From Bacillota bacterium (GTDB lineage: Bacteria > Bacillota > Dethiobacteria > DTU022), in the NCBI GenBank assembly GCA_012727685.1, contig JAAYGO010000212.1, positions 1-31,904 of the forward strand: a DNA stretch of 31,904 bases. The letters run 5' to 3'. The position numbers were made by a program, and so were the translations under genes. Under the pieces are notes generated by a model, which made no database searches, was not told the origin of the DNA, and saw only the letters and a program-made list of their open reading frames with translations. Of this stretch, positions 8,278-14,916 are shown piece after piece; within the stretch, counting starts at the first letter, position 1, and each line of letters starts with the position of its first letter.

Positions 8278-9177
8278 ATGACTCCTTTCGATGATGATGC
8301 AATGCCTGATCAGATTTTGGAAGAAAATCAGGTTTCAGAAGATAAAAAGGAAGAAAAAAAGTATACCTTGCTAGAAGCCGCAGTGGAACTGGCGCCCCTT
8401 TTTCAGAAACTGGTAGCTCTGGATTGCGCCATTGCCGTTACTGACCGGGAAAAATTTCTTGCCGATTGTACCGGAGAGGACAGCGAGCTAATCAGCAACC
8501 AGGGGAAGGAGATTTCTGAAGAGGGCTCGGTTTACCATGCGATGAGAACAGGGGAACTGTATAAAACAATTATTCCTAAAGAAGCCTACGGTATTCCCTT
8601 TAAATCAACCGCCTTCCCGATCAGGGATGAAACAGGACAGATCATCGGCTGCCTCGGAATGGCTTTAAGCCTGAAAAACCAGGAGACCCTCAATGAAGCG
8701 GCGCGCACTTTTTCTTCCACCTGCGAGGAAGTAGTTGCTTCAACTGAGGAACTGGCCGCCTCGGCCGAGGAATTAGCATCCAGAATGGAAACCCTGAACG
8801 CTTTCCAAAAGGACATGGTTGAAAAAGTTGAGCGGACCGACACGATCTTAAACATTATCAAAAAAATTGCCGAAAATTCAAACCTGCTGGGACTTAACGC
8901 CGCCATTGAAGCAGCCCGCGTCGGGGCTGAAGGCCGTGGTTTTGAAGTTGTGGCCACCGAAATTCGTAAGATGGCGGAAAGCAGCGCCAAATCGGTGGAA
9001 GAGATCAAAACGATTATAGATACGATCAAGAAACAGGTCGCGACGATTAGTGACGAGATTGTTAATATTTTGCAAATCTCACAACAACAAGCCTCCTCTT
9101 CCGAAGAAATTACAGCATCAATGCAAAATTTAATAGTCTATGTGGAAAATATTGAGAATATAGCCAACCTGATCTAA
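8278..9177 (+). CDS. Soluble methyl-accepting-chemotaxis-type signalling protein
   Basis: 299 residues with no membrane segment. The first ~30 residues are acidic. Residues ~30-140 form a small sensory domain (AFPIRDETGQIIGCLGMALS is reminiscent of PAS/GAF-type sensors). From ~145 onward is a coiled coil with the conserved chemoreceptor hairpin tip: NIIKKIAENSNLLGLNAAIE, then AARVGAEGRGFEVVATEIRK. Such a tip normally contacts CheA/CheW. The signalling domain is short compared with transmembrane receptors. ATG has a GAAAGGGTGAT site. Placed after the acyl-CoA module, it could sense a metabolite or redox state in the cytoplasm, but this is inference from position. No other chemotaxis genes are in the window. 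Confidence 0.88.
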   Translation: MTPFDDDAMPDQILEENQVSEDKKEEKKYTLLEAAVELAPLFQKLVALDCAIAVTDREKFLADCTGEDSELISNQGKEISEEGSVYHAMRTGELYKTIIPKEAYGIPFKSTAFPIRDETGQIIGCLGMALSLKNQETLNEAARTFSSTCEEVVASTEELAASAEELASRMETLNAFQKDMVEKVERTDTILNIIKKIAENSNLLGLNAAIEAARVGAEGRGFEVVATEIRKMAESSAKSVEEIKTIIDTIKKQVATISDEIVNILQISQQQASSSEEITASMQNLIVYVENIENIANLI

Positions 9178-9277
9178 TCATCGTTGCCAGCGGTTCACAT
9201 CCAGGCAAGGCTTGCAGTCACCTTCATCTTTCATTCGCCAAAGACATTAAAATATAATAAAATACATACGCGTTAAA

Positions 9278-9317
9278 GTTTAGGGACAGGCCTGTTATTT
9301 CAGACCCGTCCCTAAAC
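9278..9317 (+). terminator. Hairpin after the chemoreceptor-like gene
   Basis: GTTTAGGGAC (9278-9287) and GTCCCTAAAC (9308-9317) form a perfect 10-bp stem with a 20-nt loop about 100 nt after the stop. No U-tract follows on either strand, so a terminator role is only moderately supported. The motif family (TAGGGAC...GTCCCTA) is common as a dispersed palindrome. Confidence 0.4.
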
Positions 9318-9339
9318 GTGCAGGGCAGCCGCCCAAAAG

Positions 9340-9425
9340 AGATCCCTCGCTTCGCCCTCTTACTGTCAATCTGAGCACGCTTACTGTCATCCCTGAACGC
9401 AACAAAGGATCTCGCTACGCTGCCA
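9340..9425. repeat. Degenerate dispersed intergenic repeat
   Basis: Two imperfect copies of a CTTACTGTCAATCTGAGC-like unit occur (about 9358-9380 and 9380-9400), bordered by GATCCCTCGCTTCGC and GGATCTCGCTACGC. The pattern resembles the widespread non-coding element with core TGTCATCCTGAGCG and AAGGATCTCGC found in many bacterial genomes. Both copies are decayed. No open frame is present here. Confidence 0.5.
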
Positions 9426-9440
9426 CGCTTTAAAATCCCT

Positions 9441-10172
9441 CTAGAGAAGCCAGGGGCCGTGCAGCAATGCGTTCCGCCATTTCTCCCGCAAATCAGGGTA
9501 ACGGGACGCCAGTTCTTCCACCAGATCGGCCATTTCCTGCCGCTTGGTGCGGCCGCTGATCGGGCAGGCGCTTTTAATCACCGGCCAGCCTTCACGCCGG
9601 GCCAGGGCGGAGATCGTTTTCTCCGGTATCTGGACCAGGGGCCTGATCTGGGTCAGCCCGGTCCGATCTAGAAAGGTAACCGGTTTAAATGTTTCCATTC
9701 TCCCGGTAAAAATCAGGTTCATCAGATAAGTCTGGATGGCATCGTCAAGGTGATGCCCGAGGGCCACCTTCCCGGCACCCAACCTTAAGGCGGCCTGGTG
9801 CAAGGCGCCGCGACGCAAATTAGCGCAGAGGGCGCAGGGATTCTTTTCCCGGCGCCGTTCAAACACGATCCGGTAGATGGGCGTTTTTTCAATATGGAGC
9901 GGCACCGCAAAGGTATCAGCAAGGCGGAGCAGCGCGCCGCGGTCTAGCGGCCGGCCCAGGTCGACATGCACGGCGATTAACTCAAAGCGGAAGGGCGCAT
10001 GTTTTTGAAAGAGCTTCAGCATGTAAAGGAGGGCGCAACTGTCCTTCCCGCCCGAAAACCCGGCCACAACGGTATCACCCGCTTCGATCATGCCATTATG
10101 GTAAATCGTCTGTTTCACCCTGGTTAAAAACCACTTAGAGTCACTTTTACGCAGGGGAAGACCACCTCTCAA
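9441..10172 (-). CDS. TtcA-like tRNA 2-thiocytidine synthetase / PP-loop ATPase
   Basis: An ATP-dependent tRNA thiolation enzyme of the TtcA/TtuA-like PP-loop family. SGGKDS at 40-45 is the pyrophosphate loop. C113-x2-C116 (NPCALCANLRRG) and C203 (SACPISGRTKR) can hold an iron-sulfur cluster. GHHLDDAIQT at 139-148 is the second family motif. 243 residues is usual. The start is unclear: TTG at 10172 lacks a ribosome binding site, whereas a CTG at 10154 sits after AGAGGTGG with good spacing. Residues 1-6 may therefore not be translated. The gene stands alone between a decayed repeat and the divergent deacetylase gene. The modified position in tRNA is inferred from the family. Confidence 0.88.
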   Translation of the reverse strand: MRGGLPLRKSDSKWFLTRVKQTIYHNGMIEAGDTVVAGFSGGKDSCALLYMLKLFQKHAPFRFELIAVHVDLGRPLDRGALLRLADTFAVPLHIEKTPIYRIVFERRREKNPCALCANLRRGALHQAALRLGAGKVALGHHLDDAIQTYLMNLIFTGRMETFKPVTFLDRTGLTQIRPLVQIPEKTISALARREGWPVIKSACPISGRTKRQEMADLVEELASRYPDLREKWRNALLHGPWLL

Positions 10173-10362
10173 AACCGTTCTCAGCCAAAGCCAAGCCCGA
10201 ATTTAATTTTTAATCAAGATTATAACAGTATTGCCCCTCCAGTTCCAGCGCCCGGTGCTTTGTATATAGTGTTTTCTTAAAATTATTTAAGATCAGGGTC
10301 ACGGAGGCAATAGTTTTCTAATAATTTTATGTTAAAATTAAGTCGTAAAGGGGGCTTTGAGG

Positions 10363-11523
10363 ATGGAGACAAAACAAAAACCGAGGAAGCAGAAGAGAAA
10401 AACCGGTTTTACCAGTATCGCAGTGCTGCTCCTGCTGCTGGCAGTGGTTGCTTTTGGCGCCGGTTACGGGGTAATGGTTTTTAACCTGGATGAAAAGGCG
10501 CTGCTCGCTTTCCGGGCATGGTTTGGTTCCGGCGATCCCGAAACTGTTTTACCGCCGCCGCAGGAGACCCGGGATCCTTCTGGCAATCAGGACGAACCTT
10601 CCGTACAACCGGAAGAGCCGGAAGAGCCGGAGCCCGGGACAGCAGGCCCGGACCCCAATCAAGAGACAGGCGAGGAGCCGGATCCGAATGGCACTGCAGA
10701 GCCGGAAGTTCCGATTATCTACGTTGACCAGGTCTTGTTGATCCCCAGCTCCGGCGGAGGGGGCTTTGCCAGCTCGCAGGTTGTGGAACGCGGCACCTTA
10801 TCCACCGGGGAAAAACAGATTGCCCTTACCTTTGATACCGGCTGGCTCTTTGAACAAACCATCCCCCTGCTCGATGACCTGGACCGGTATGATGTGACTG
10901 CGACGTTTTTCCCGAGGGCGCTCTGGGTCAAGGATCACCCGGAACTGGCACAGGAAATTGCCAGGCGGGGGCATACCCTGGGCAATCACTCGTTGACCCA
11001 CCCCCATATGAAGGCCATGTCCGCCGATGAGATCAGGGCGGAGATCCGGGAATCCACCGCAATTATCCAGCAGATTACCGGAGTTAAGCCCTACCTTTTT
11101 CGCCCGCCTTACGGAGAATACAACAATACGGTTTTAGAAATCCTGGCCGAAGAGGGTTATCCCTATACGATCATGTGGTCAGTAGATACCCTGGACTGGG
11201 CTGCGGGAACAACCATGGCCGTGAATGGAAAGCAGGTCTTCATCGATACCGAATTTATCATCGACCGGGTCCTGAACAGCGCTTCGGCAAACGGGATCGT
11301 GTTGATGCATATCGGCGGTCCCAGCACGGTAGAAGCCTTGCCGCGCATCATCGAGGGGCTGCAGGATCAAGGCTACAACTTTGCCACTGTTGACGAGATG
11401 CTCCCCAGGCCTGAAGGGGGGCCGATCCACCACACGGTTAAAAAAGGGGAGACCCTCTACAGCATCGCCAGGCGTTACGGGGTCAGCATCGAGGAGATCA
11501 TCGCCTATAACCAGTTAGATTAA
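10363..11523 (+). CDS. Membrane-anchored polysaccharide deacetylase with C-terminal LysM
   Basis: A cell-wall enzyme of carbohydrate esterase family 4. Basic N-terminus, one membrane segment at about 18-39, a Pro/Glu-rich linker at ~55-120, a NodB domain at ~150-345 and a short LysM (TVKKGETLYSIARRYGVSIE) at the end. NodB motifs: TFDTGW (156-161), GNHSLTHPH (H209, H213 metal ligands), RPPYGEYN, DTLDW and VLMHIGG. Motif 1 normally reads TFDDG; the second aspartate, a metal ligand, is Thr here, so the enzyme is atypical. ATG at 10363 lies 8 nt after AAAGGGGG; a TTG two codons earlier would be too close to that site. It probably acts on peptidoglycan or spore cortex sugars. Confidence 0.9.
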   Translation: METKQKPRKQKRKTGFTSIAVLLLLLAVVAFGAGYGVMVFNLDEKALLAFRAWFGSGDPETVLPPPQETRDPSGNQDEPSVQPEEPEEPEPGTAGPDPNQETGEEPDPNGTAEPEVPIIYVDQVLLIPSSGGGGFASSQVVERGTLSTGEKQIALTFDTGWLFEQTIPLLDDLDRYDVTATFFPRALWVKDHPELAQEIARRGHTLGNHSLTHPHMKAMSADEIRAEIRESTAIIQQITGVKPYLFRPPYGEYNNTVLEILAEEGYPYTIMWSVDTLDWAAGTTMAVNGKQVFIDTEFIIDRVLNSASANGIVLMHIGGPSTVEALPRIIEGLQDQGYNFATVDEMLPRPEGGPIHHTVKKGETLYSIARRYGVSIEEIIAYNQLD

Positions 11524-11534
11524 TAGTGAGGGTA

Positions 11535-11560
11535 GGGACGGTTCACGCCGTTCCTTTTTT
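11535..11560 (+). terminator. Intrinsic terminator of the deacetylase gene
   Basis: GGACGG (36-41 of 115xx) pairs with CCGTTCC (11548-11554) with one bulged T, followed by six T. It overlaps the stop of the convergent radical SAM gene. Confidence 0.75.
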
Positions 11561-13319
11561 ACCGCCGGCTGAAGAGGAGCTCAAAGCGCGGGAGCCTGAT
11601 CCGCAGTCCCGGAGCACGGTTCAGGATGGCGCCACCGGCAGTGATTACCTGCAGGCGCTGGACCCGCTCCGCAATTTTCTCCAGGTATAAGGAAAAACTG
11701 GCGGCCGCCTGCTCTGAAGCAAAATGCAAGCCTTCCATATTGATGACCAGGTGGAAACATCGGCGCGGCAAAAAGCTTTTCAGGGTCCGGTGCAGCTCGA
11801 CAAGCGTTAACCTGCCGATGATCCCGCGCAACCGCAGGTGCAGGATCCCATTGTTCTCAGTTAAGGAGATTTTGAGCGGCAGTCCGGCTGGCGATTCCTC
11901 TTTGCCGTCCCGGCCTTTTAAAAGCCGGTAAAAAAGAGGGATCGGCTGAGGCTCAAGATTTTGCAGCATCCCCAGGTACCGGAGGTACCACCGGTTTTTA
12001 TATTCAAAATGACGGGACAAGCCCAAGCCGATGACGCGGTAGAGGGCGGAGCCCCAGCCCGTTAAGGTTAAGTTTTGGAAAACATGGCGCAGGGAGTAAA
12101 ACCGTTTAAAAGCCCTGATTGTCTCTTCCTGAAGCTGTTCCGGAGTCATCAAGGCCGGCTGGAAGACGGCGTGATGGCCGTCATATAACTCCCAATCCCT
12201 GGTCAACAGCCTGCCCTCTGCCTCCAATTTCTTAAAAAGCTGTGTCCCAGGCAGCGGGGTGAGGATCAGGAACTGCACGCTGTCCACCCGGGTTTGAAGC
12301 GCAAAATCAACGGTGTCCCGGATAGTCTGCACGGTATCAAAGTCACTGCCGAATACAAACATGCCGTGCACCCGGATGCCATGCTGGTGAAAACGGCGGA
12401 TGCACAAACTGATATCCTCCACTGTTTGCTGCTTATTGTAATGCTCAAGGGTGTCCGGGTTTATGGACTCCAGGCCGATATAAACGATCTTGCAGCCCGC
12501 GCGCTGCAAAAGTTGCAGCAGCTCTTCATCCCGGGCCACCTCGGCCCGAACCTGCGCGCCCCACCCTTTCAACCCGATCTGGCGGTCAATCATACCGCGC
12601 AGCAGCTCCCGGCTGCGGGCGGGATGGGCGGTAAAATTATCGTCGCAAAAAAAGAGATGGCGGCCGCGGTAGGCGGTCAATTCCTGCAGAATCTTTTCGG
12701 TGCTGCGATAGCGGTAGCGGCGGCCGAACATGGGCGTCACGCTGCAGAAGATGCAATTGTAGGGACAGCCGCGCGAGGTCATCACGGGGATGCTGCGCAG
12801 CGGCTTTTGATTGTCAAAGAGAGTAAAATCGGGGGGCGGCACCTGGTCCAGTTCCACCGGGTCGGGGTCACAGGGATTATGGATGGCCGCCCCCTCATGA
12901 CAGTATGAAACACCGGGAATATGATGGGGCGGTTCACCCTTTTCCAGGGCCTGCACCAGCGGTAGAAAGGTGCAGTCCGCTTCGCCGCGCACGACGTAGT
13001 CGGCATAAAGCAGCGCTTCGTCAGGCATATAGGTGGCATGGATGCCGCCCAAAACTACCGGAATGCGCCGTGCGCGGAGATAGCCGGCCATCCGGTAGGC
13101 TTCCCGGCTGGTCGCGGTCGTGGTGGAAATCCCGACCAGGTCGGCGTCCAGGATCCGGGACCATGGCAAGGAGCCGCTTGTTCCAACATAAAGGTTAACC
13201 GCGTAGCCGGCGGCTTTCAGTTGGACGCCAAGAATTGGCAACCCCAGCCTGGGCATGCGCACACTCTTATAAACGTGATCCGCTTTCGATTGGGGCTCGA
13301 TCAGCACGATCTTCTTCAT
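11559..13319 (-). CDS. B12-binding radical SAM protein with an extra STAS-like C-terminal domain
   Basis: 586 residues. Residues ~1-130 form a cobalamin-binding Rossmann domain (LVGISTTTAT, PVVLGGIHATYMPDEAL). Residues ~175-400 form the radical SAM barrel with the cluster motif C185-x3-C189-x2-C192 (RGCPYNCIFC) and later FVFGSD and TPLPGTQLF. The linker ~400-478 is Arg/Tyr-rich. The last ~107 residues (480-586: HLRLRGIIGRLTLVELHRTL, FHLVINMEGLHFASEQAAAS) alternate strand and helix like a STAS/anti-sigma-antagonist fold, which is not usual for this family. Relatives include methylases and lipid-modifying enzymes; the substrate is unknown. ATG follows GGGAGGG by 8 nt. It is monocistronic, with its own likely promoter. 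Confidence 0.9.
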   Translation of the reverse strand: MKKIVLIEPQSKADHVYKSVRMPRLGLPILGVQLKAAGYAVNLYVGTSGSLPWSRILDADLVGISTTTATSREAYRMAGYLRARRIPVVLGGIHATYMPDEALLYADYVVRGEADCTFLPLVQALEKGEPPHHIPGVSYCHEGAAIHNPCDPDPVELDQVPPPDFTLFDNQKPLRSIPVMTSRGCPYNCIFCSVTPMFGRRYRYRSTEKILQELTAYRGRHLFFCDDNFTAHPARSRELLRGMIDRQIGLKGWGAQVRAEVARDEELLQLLQRAGCKIVYIGLESINPDTLEHYNKQQTVEDISLCIRRFHQHGIRVHGMFVFGSDFDTVQTIRDTVDFALQTRVDSVQFLILTPLPGTQLFKKLEAEGRLLTRDWELYDGHHAVFQPALMTPEQLQEETIRAFKRFYSLRHVFQNLTLTGWGSALYRVIGLGLSRHFEYKNRWYLRYLGMLQNLEPQPIPLFYRLLKGRDGKEESPAGLPLKISLTENNGILHLRLRGIIGRLTLVELHRTLKSFLPRRCFHLVINMEGLHFASEQAAASFSLYLEKIAERVQRLQVITAGGAILNRAPGLRIRLPRFELLFSRR

Positions 13320-13355
13320 TGTGTATCCCTCCCTAACAGCTAACGTCCGGGTTAG

Positions 13356-13383
13356 TATTTAGCATGATACCGTAATCGGTTAA
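13356..13383 (-). promoter_or_regulatory. Possible sigma-A promoter of the radical SAM gene
   Basis: On the minus strand, TTAACC (13383-13378) and TAAATA (13361-13356) are separated by 16 bp. A TGC directly before the -10 box makes it an extended -10. The -35 matches 4 of 6 consensus bases. Confidence 0.35.
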
Positions 13384-13458
13384 TTATTCCACCCGGCTCT
13401 CGCCGCTTAAGGAGAGAAACAGAATCGGGGATATGACCGGAATAGCACACAGAAATTT

Positions 13459-13499
13459 AAAAAAAGGAATAAGCCTGCCAGGTAAAGCTTATTCCTTTT
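13459..13499 (-). terminator. Intrinsic terminator of the DUF4870 gene
   Basis: AAAAGGAATAAGC (13462-13474) and GCTTATTCCTTTT (13487-13499) form a perfect 13-bp stem with a 12-nt loop. On the minus strand it continues into a run of eight T. It lies 28 nt beyond the stop. Confidence 0.9.
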
Positions 13500-13526
13500 G
13501 TAATCCATAAATTGCCAGATTGCCGT

Positions 13527-13871
13527 TTACTTGATAAACCGGATGCAAAGGGGGTATGAATATTCTTCCCCGTTGTTGGCCTTGACCGTGGCAATAATGC
13601 AAAAGACCAGGTCAAAAACATAGATCAGCGGCATCAAGATGGCGCCGATGATGATGAATGTTAGCAGGAATGCCACAAAGAAGTAAATGGCAATGCTGAT
13701 CTGGAAATTGAGGGCTTCTTTTGCCTGCTTTTCGACCCAGGGCGATTCATCCTTTTTAATCAGCCAGATGACAAGAGCACCAATAAATCCAGTAAAAATT
13801 CCCAGCAAATGAGCCAGCATCCCAAAAGTTTTCTCTTCCGGTTTTAAGGAAGTGGCGGGTACTTCACTCAT
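13527..13871 (-). CDS. DUF4870 (Tic20-like) small membrane protein
   Basis: 114 residues, start MSEVPATSLKPEEKTFGMLAHLLG. This is followed by a hydrophobic segment at ~22-38, the WVEKQAKEALNFQIS motif typical of DUF4870, and two further hydrophobic segments at ~58-80 and ~80-95. Predicted to be an integral inner-membrane protein of unknown function. ATG lies 8 nt after GAGGAGG. It has its own terminator, so it is monocistronic. The divergent neighbour (14154-14470) is another small membrane protein of a family that often accompanies DUF4870 genes. No catalytic residues are visible. Confidence 0.88.
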   Translation of the reverse strand: MSEVPATSLKPEEKTFGMLAHLLGIFTGFIGALVIWLIKKDESPWVEKQAKEALNFQISIAIYFFVAFLLTFIIIGAILMPLIYVFDLVFCIIATVKANNGEEYSYPLCIRFIK

Positions 13872-14153
13872 GCTTACTAACCTCCTCAGAATAATTTAAA
13901 ACTAAGGATAGTCAACTGTAATAGCCCTCGGGGATCTCCCAGCCTTATACCCCCATAGATAATTCTACGAGGAGCGGAAAACTCCTTTTCCTTTCTGAAA
14001 AATATTTCACCCCGCTTAAATAACGGAAAAAAAACTCTTTTTTTACAACCGTAGCAGGTATTTGTTTTTAACGACACGAATACTTAATACGATAGAGTAA
14101 ATGCGAATAATTGTTATAAGCCGTAACCATCCTATTCGGAGGAGGTGATAGTT

Positions 14154-14470
14154 GTGACGGAATATATCCCCCCCAGCCACCTGAGCAGGCAGCACCACCC
14201 AGTCCGCCTCCCAATTACCTGGTCTTTGCGATCCTGGTTACTATTTTCTGCTGCCTTCCCTTCGGGATCGTAGCCATTGTCTTCGCCGCCCAGGTAAACT
14301 CCAAGGCAGCCGCCGGTGATTATGCAGGTGCCCTGGATGCCTCGAAAAAAGCGAAAACCTGGTGTTGGGTTGCCTTTATCCTGGGGCTTATTTGGTGCAT
14401 CGGCTGGATTGTCGCCACGTTCATGGGGTTGTTGAGCAACATTTCTTTCTATGAAAGTTTCAGTTTTTAA
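14154..14470 (+). pseudogene. CD225/dispanin-like small membrane protein, frameshifted in a C7 run
   Basis: A strong site (GGAGGAGGTGAT) precedes GTG 14154-14156, which reads V-T-E-Y-I and then enters seven C (14168-14174). Continuing in that frame gives no recognisable protein. One frame over, the reading gives the Pro-rich start (PPQPPEQAAPPSPPPNYLV) and a clear CD225 core: AILVTIFCCLPFGIVAIVFA, AQVNSKAAAGDYAGALDASK and KAKTWCWVAFILGLIWCIGW, to TAA 14468-14470. One C more (or two fewer) would join the halves into a protein of about 105 residues with two membrane segments. This is a sequencing or assembly error, a phase-variable tract, or a true loss. The function of bacterial members is unknown. 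Confidence 0.8.
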
Positions 14471-14504
14471 TCATCTTTCCCATTATAACAAGTCATGAAA
14501 AGGA

Positions 14505-14547
14505 AAAGGGGGTAAGGCTAATTCAGGCGGATTTGCAAACCCCCTTT
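14505..14547 (+). terminator. Possible terminator after the CD225-like gene
   Basis: AAAGGGGG (14505-14512) can pair with CCCCCTTT (14540-14547) across a 27-nt loop, ending in T. The loop is large, so confidence is moderate. It also lies just beyond the stop of the convergent selenoprotein gene and could serve both. Confidence 0.45.
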
Positions 14548-14568
14548 ATCATTTACATTCGCAGATGA

Positions 14569-14844
14569 TTAGGCCTCTGTTTCCACCACGATTAGTCTTT
14601 TTAAAAACCACCATCCCCGGTAATCAACGGTCAACCGCTTGCTCTTCAGTTCATCCCTGACATAAAAAACCAGGCCGTCCTTTTCAATCATCGTATACCC
14701 ATCCTTTGACTGCGGTTCTCCTGCTTTCACGGCAGTTGTCACTGTACAGCCAGCTCACCCGTACCGGTAAAGCCGGTCAATAGTATAGCTGCCCGGCTGC
14801 CGGGAAAGATATTGCTGCGCGCTGGGGGTAACCACTATTTGCAC
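14569..14844 (-). CDS. Probable selenoprotein, HesB-like / CC/Se-motif family, Sec at TGA 14755-14757
   Basis: Start GTG 14842-14844, 8 nt after GGAGG, with a near-consensus promoter upstream. The frame reads VQIVVTPSAQQYLSRQPGSY, then TIDRLYRYG, then TGA (codon 30), then AGCTVTTAVKAGEP, QSKDGYTMIEKDGLVFYV, and RGWWFLKRLIVVE before TAA 14569-14571: 91 residues if TGA is selenocysteine. The part after the TGA keeps the frame for 61 codons and matches what I recall of a small HesB-like family (GKP, DG-VYV, L-DL-G---K-L-V). Some members of that family carry Sec in place of Cys in this region. The result is a U30-x2-C33 redox motif. TGA also ends an ordinary gene here (24364-24366), so the genetic code is standard. 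Function is unknown, possibly redox or metal handling. Confidence 0.75.
14721..14757 (-). promoter_or_regulatory. Candidate bacterial SECIS element
   Basis: Immediately after the in-frame TGA (14757-14755), the mRNA contains CUGC (14735-14732), loop CGUGAAA (14731-14725) and GCAG (14724-14721). The loop begins 23 nt after the UGA, has G as its second base and carries GU. This fits published bacterial SECIS rules (4-16 bp stem, G in the first two loop bases, 16-37 nt from UGA). An alternative hairpin, CAGU-GACA-ACUG, starts closer, 14 nt from UGA to its loop. A 4-bp stem is at the lower limit. Confidence 0.55.
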
Positions 14845-14863
14845 GCAGGTCACCTCCTCTTGA

Positions 14864-14897
14864 AACAATATTATGTTAACTACAATATTATGTAAAC
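14864..14897 (-). promoter_or_regulatory. Promoter built from a tandem 17-bp repeat, ahead of the selenoprotein gene
   Basis: On the minus strand, GTTTACATAATATTGTA (14897-14881) is followed directly by GTTAACATAATATTGTT (14880-14864), 15 of 17 identical. The -35 TTTACA (14896-14891) and the -10 TAATAT (14873-14868) are exactly 17 bp apart, one in each copy. Transcription would begin near 14861, leaving a leader of about 17 nt. The repeat could also be a tandem operator. Confidence 0.6.
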
Positions 14898-14916
14898 TAT
14901 TAGATCGGGGAAACCT

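Noticed and set aside
13872..13915. A TTGACT-16-TATTCT promoter in front of DUF4870
   Set aside because: The -10 box touches the ribosome binding site, so the transcript would begin within or after it.
13886..14077. A 63-codon open frame upstream of the DUF4870 gene
   Set aside because: No good start signal; lies in the promoter region between two divergent genes.
14755..14757. TGA reassigned to tryptophan (genetic code 4)
   Set aside because: TGA ends the NSS transporter gene at 24364-24366 and all other genes here use TGG for tryptophan.
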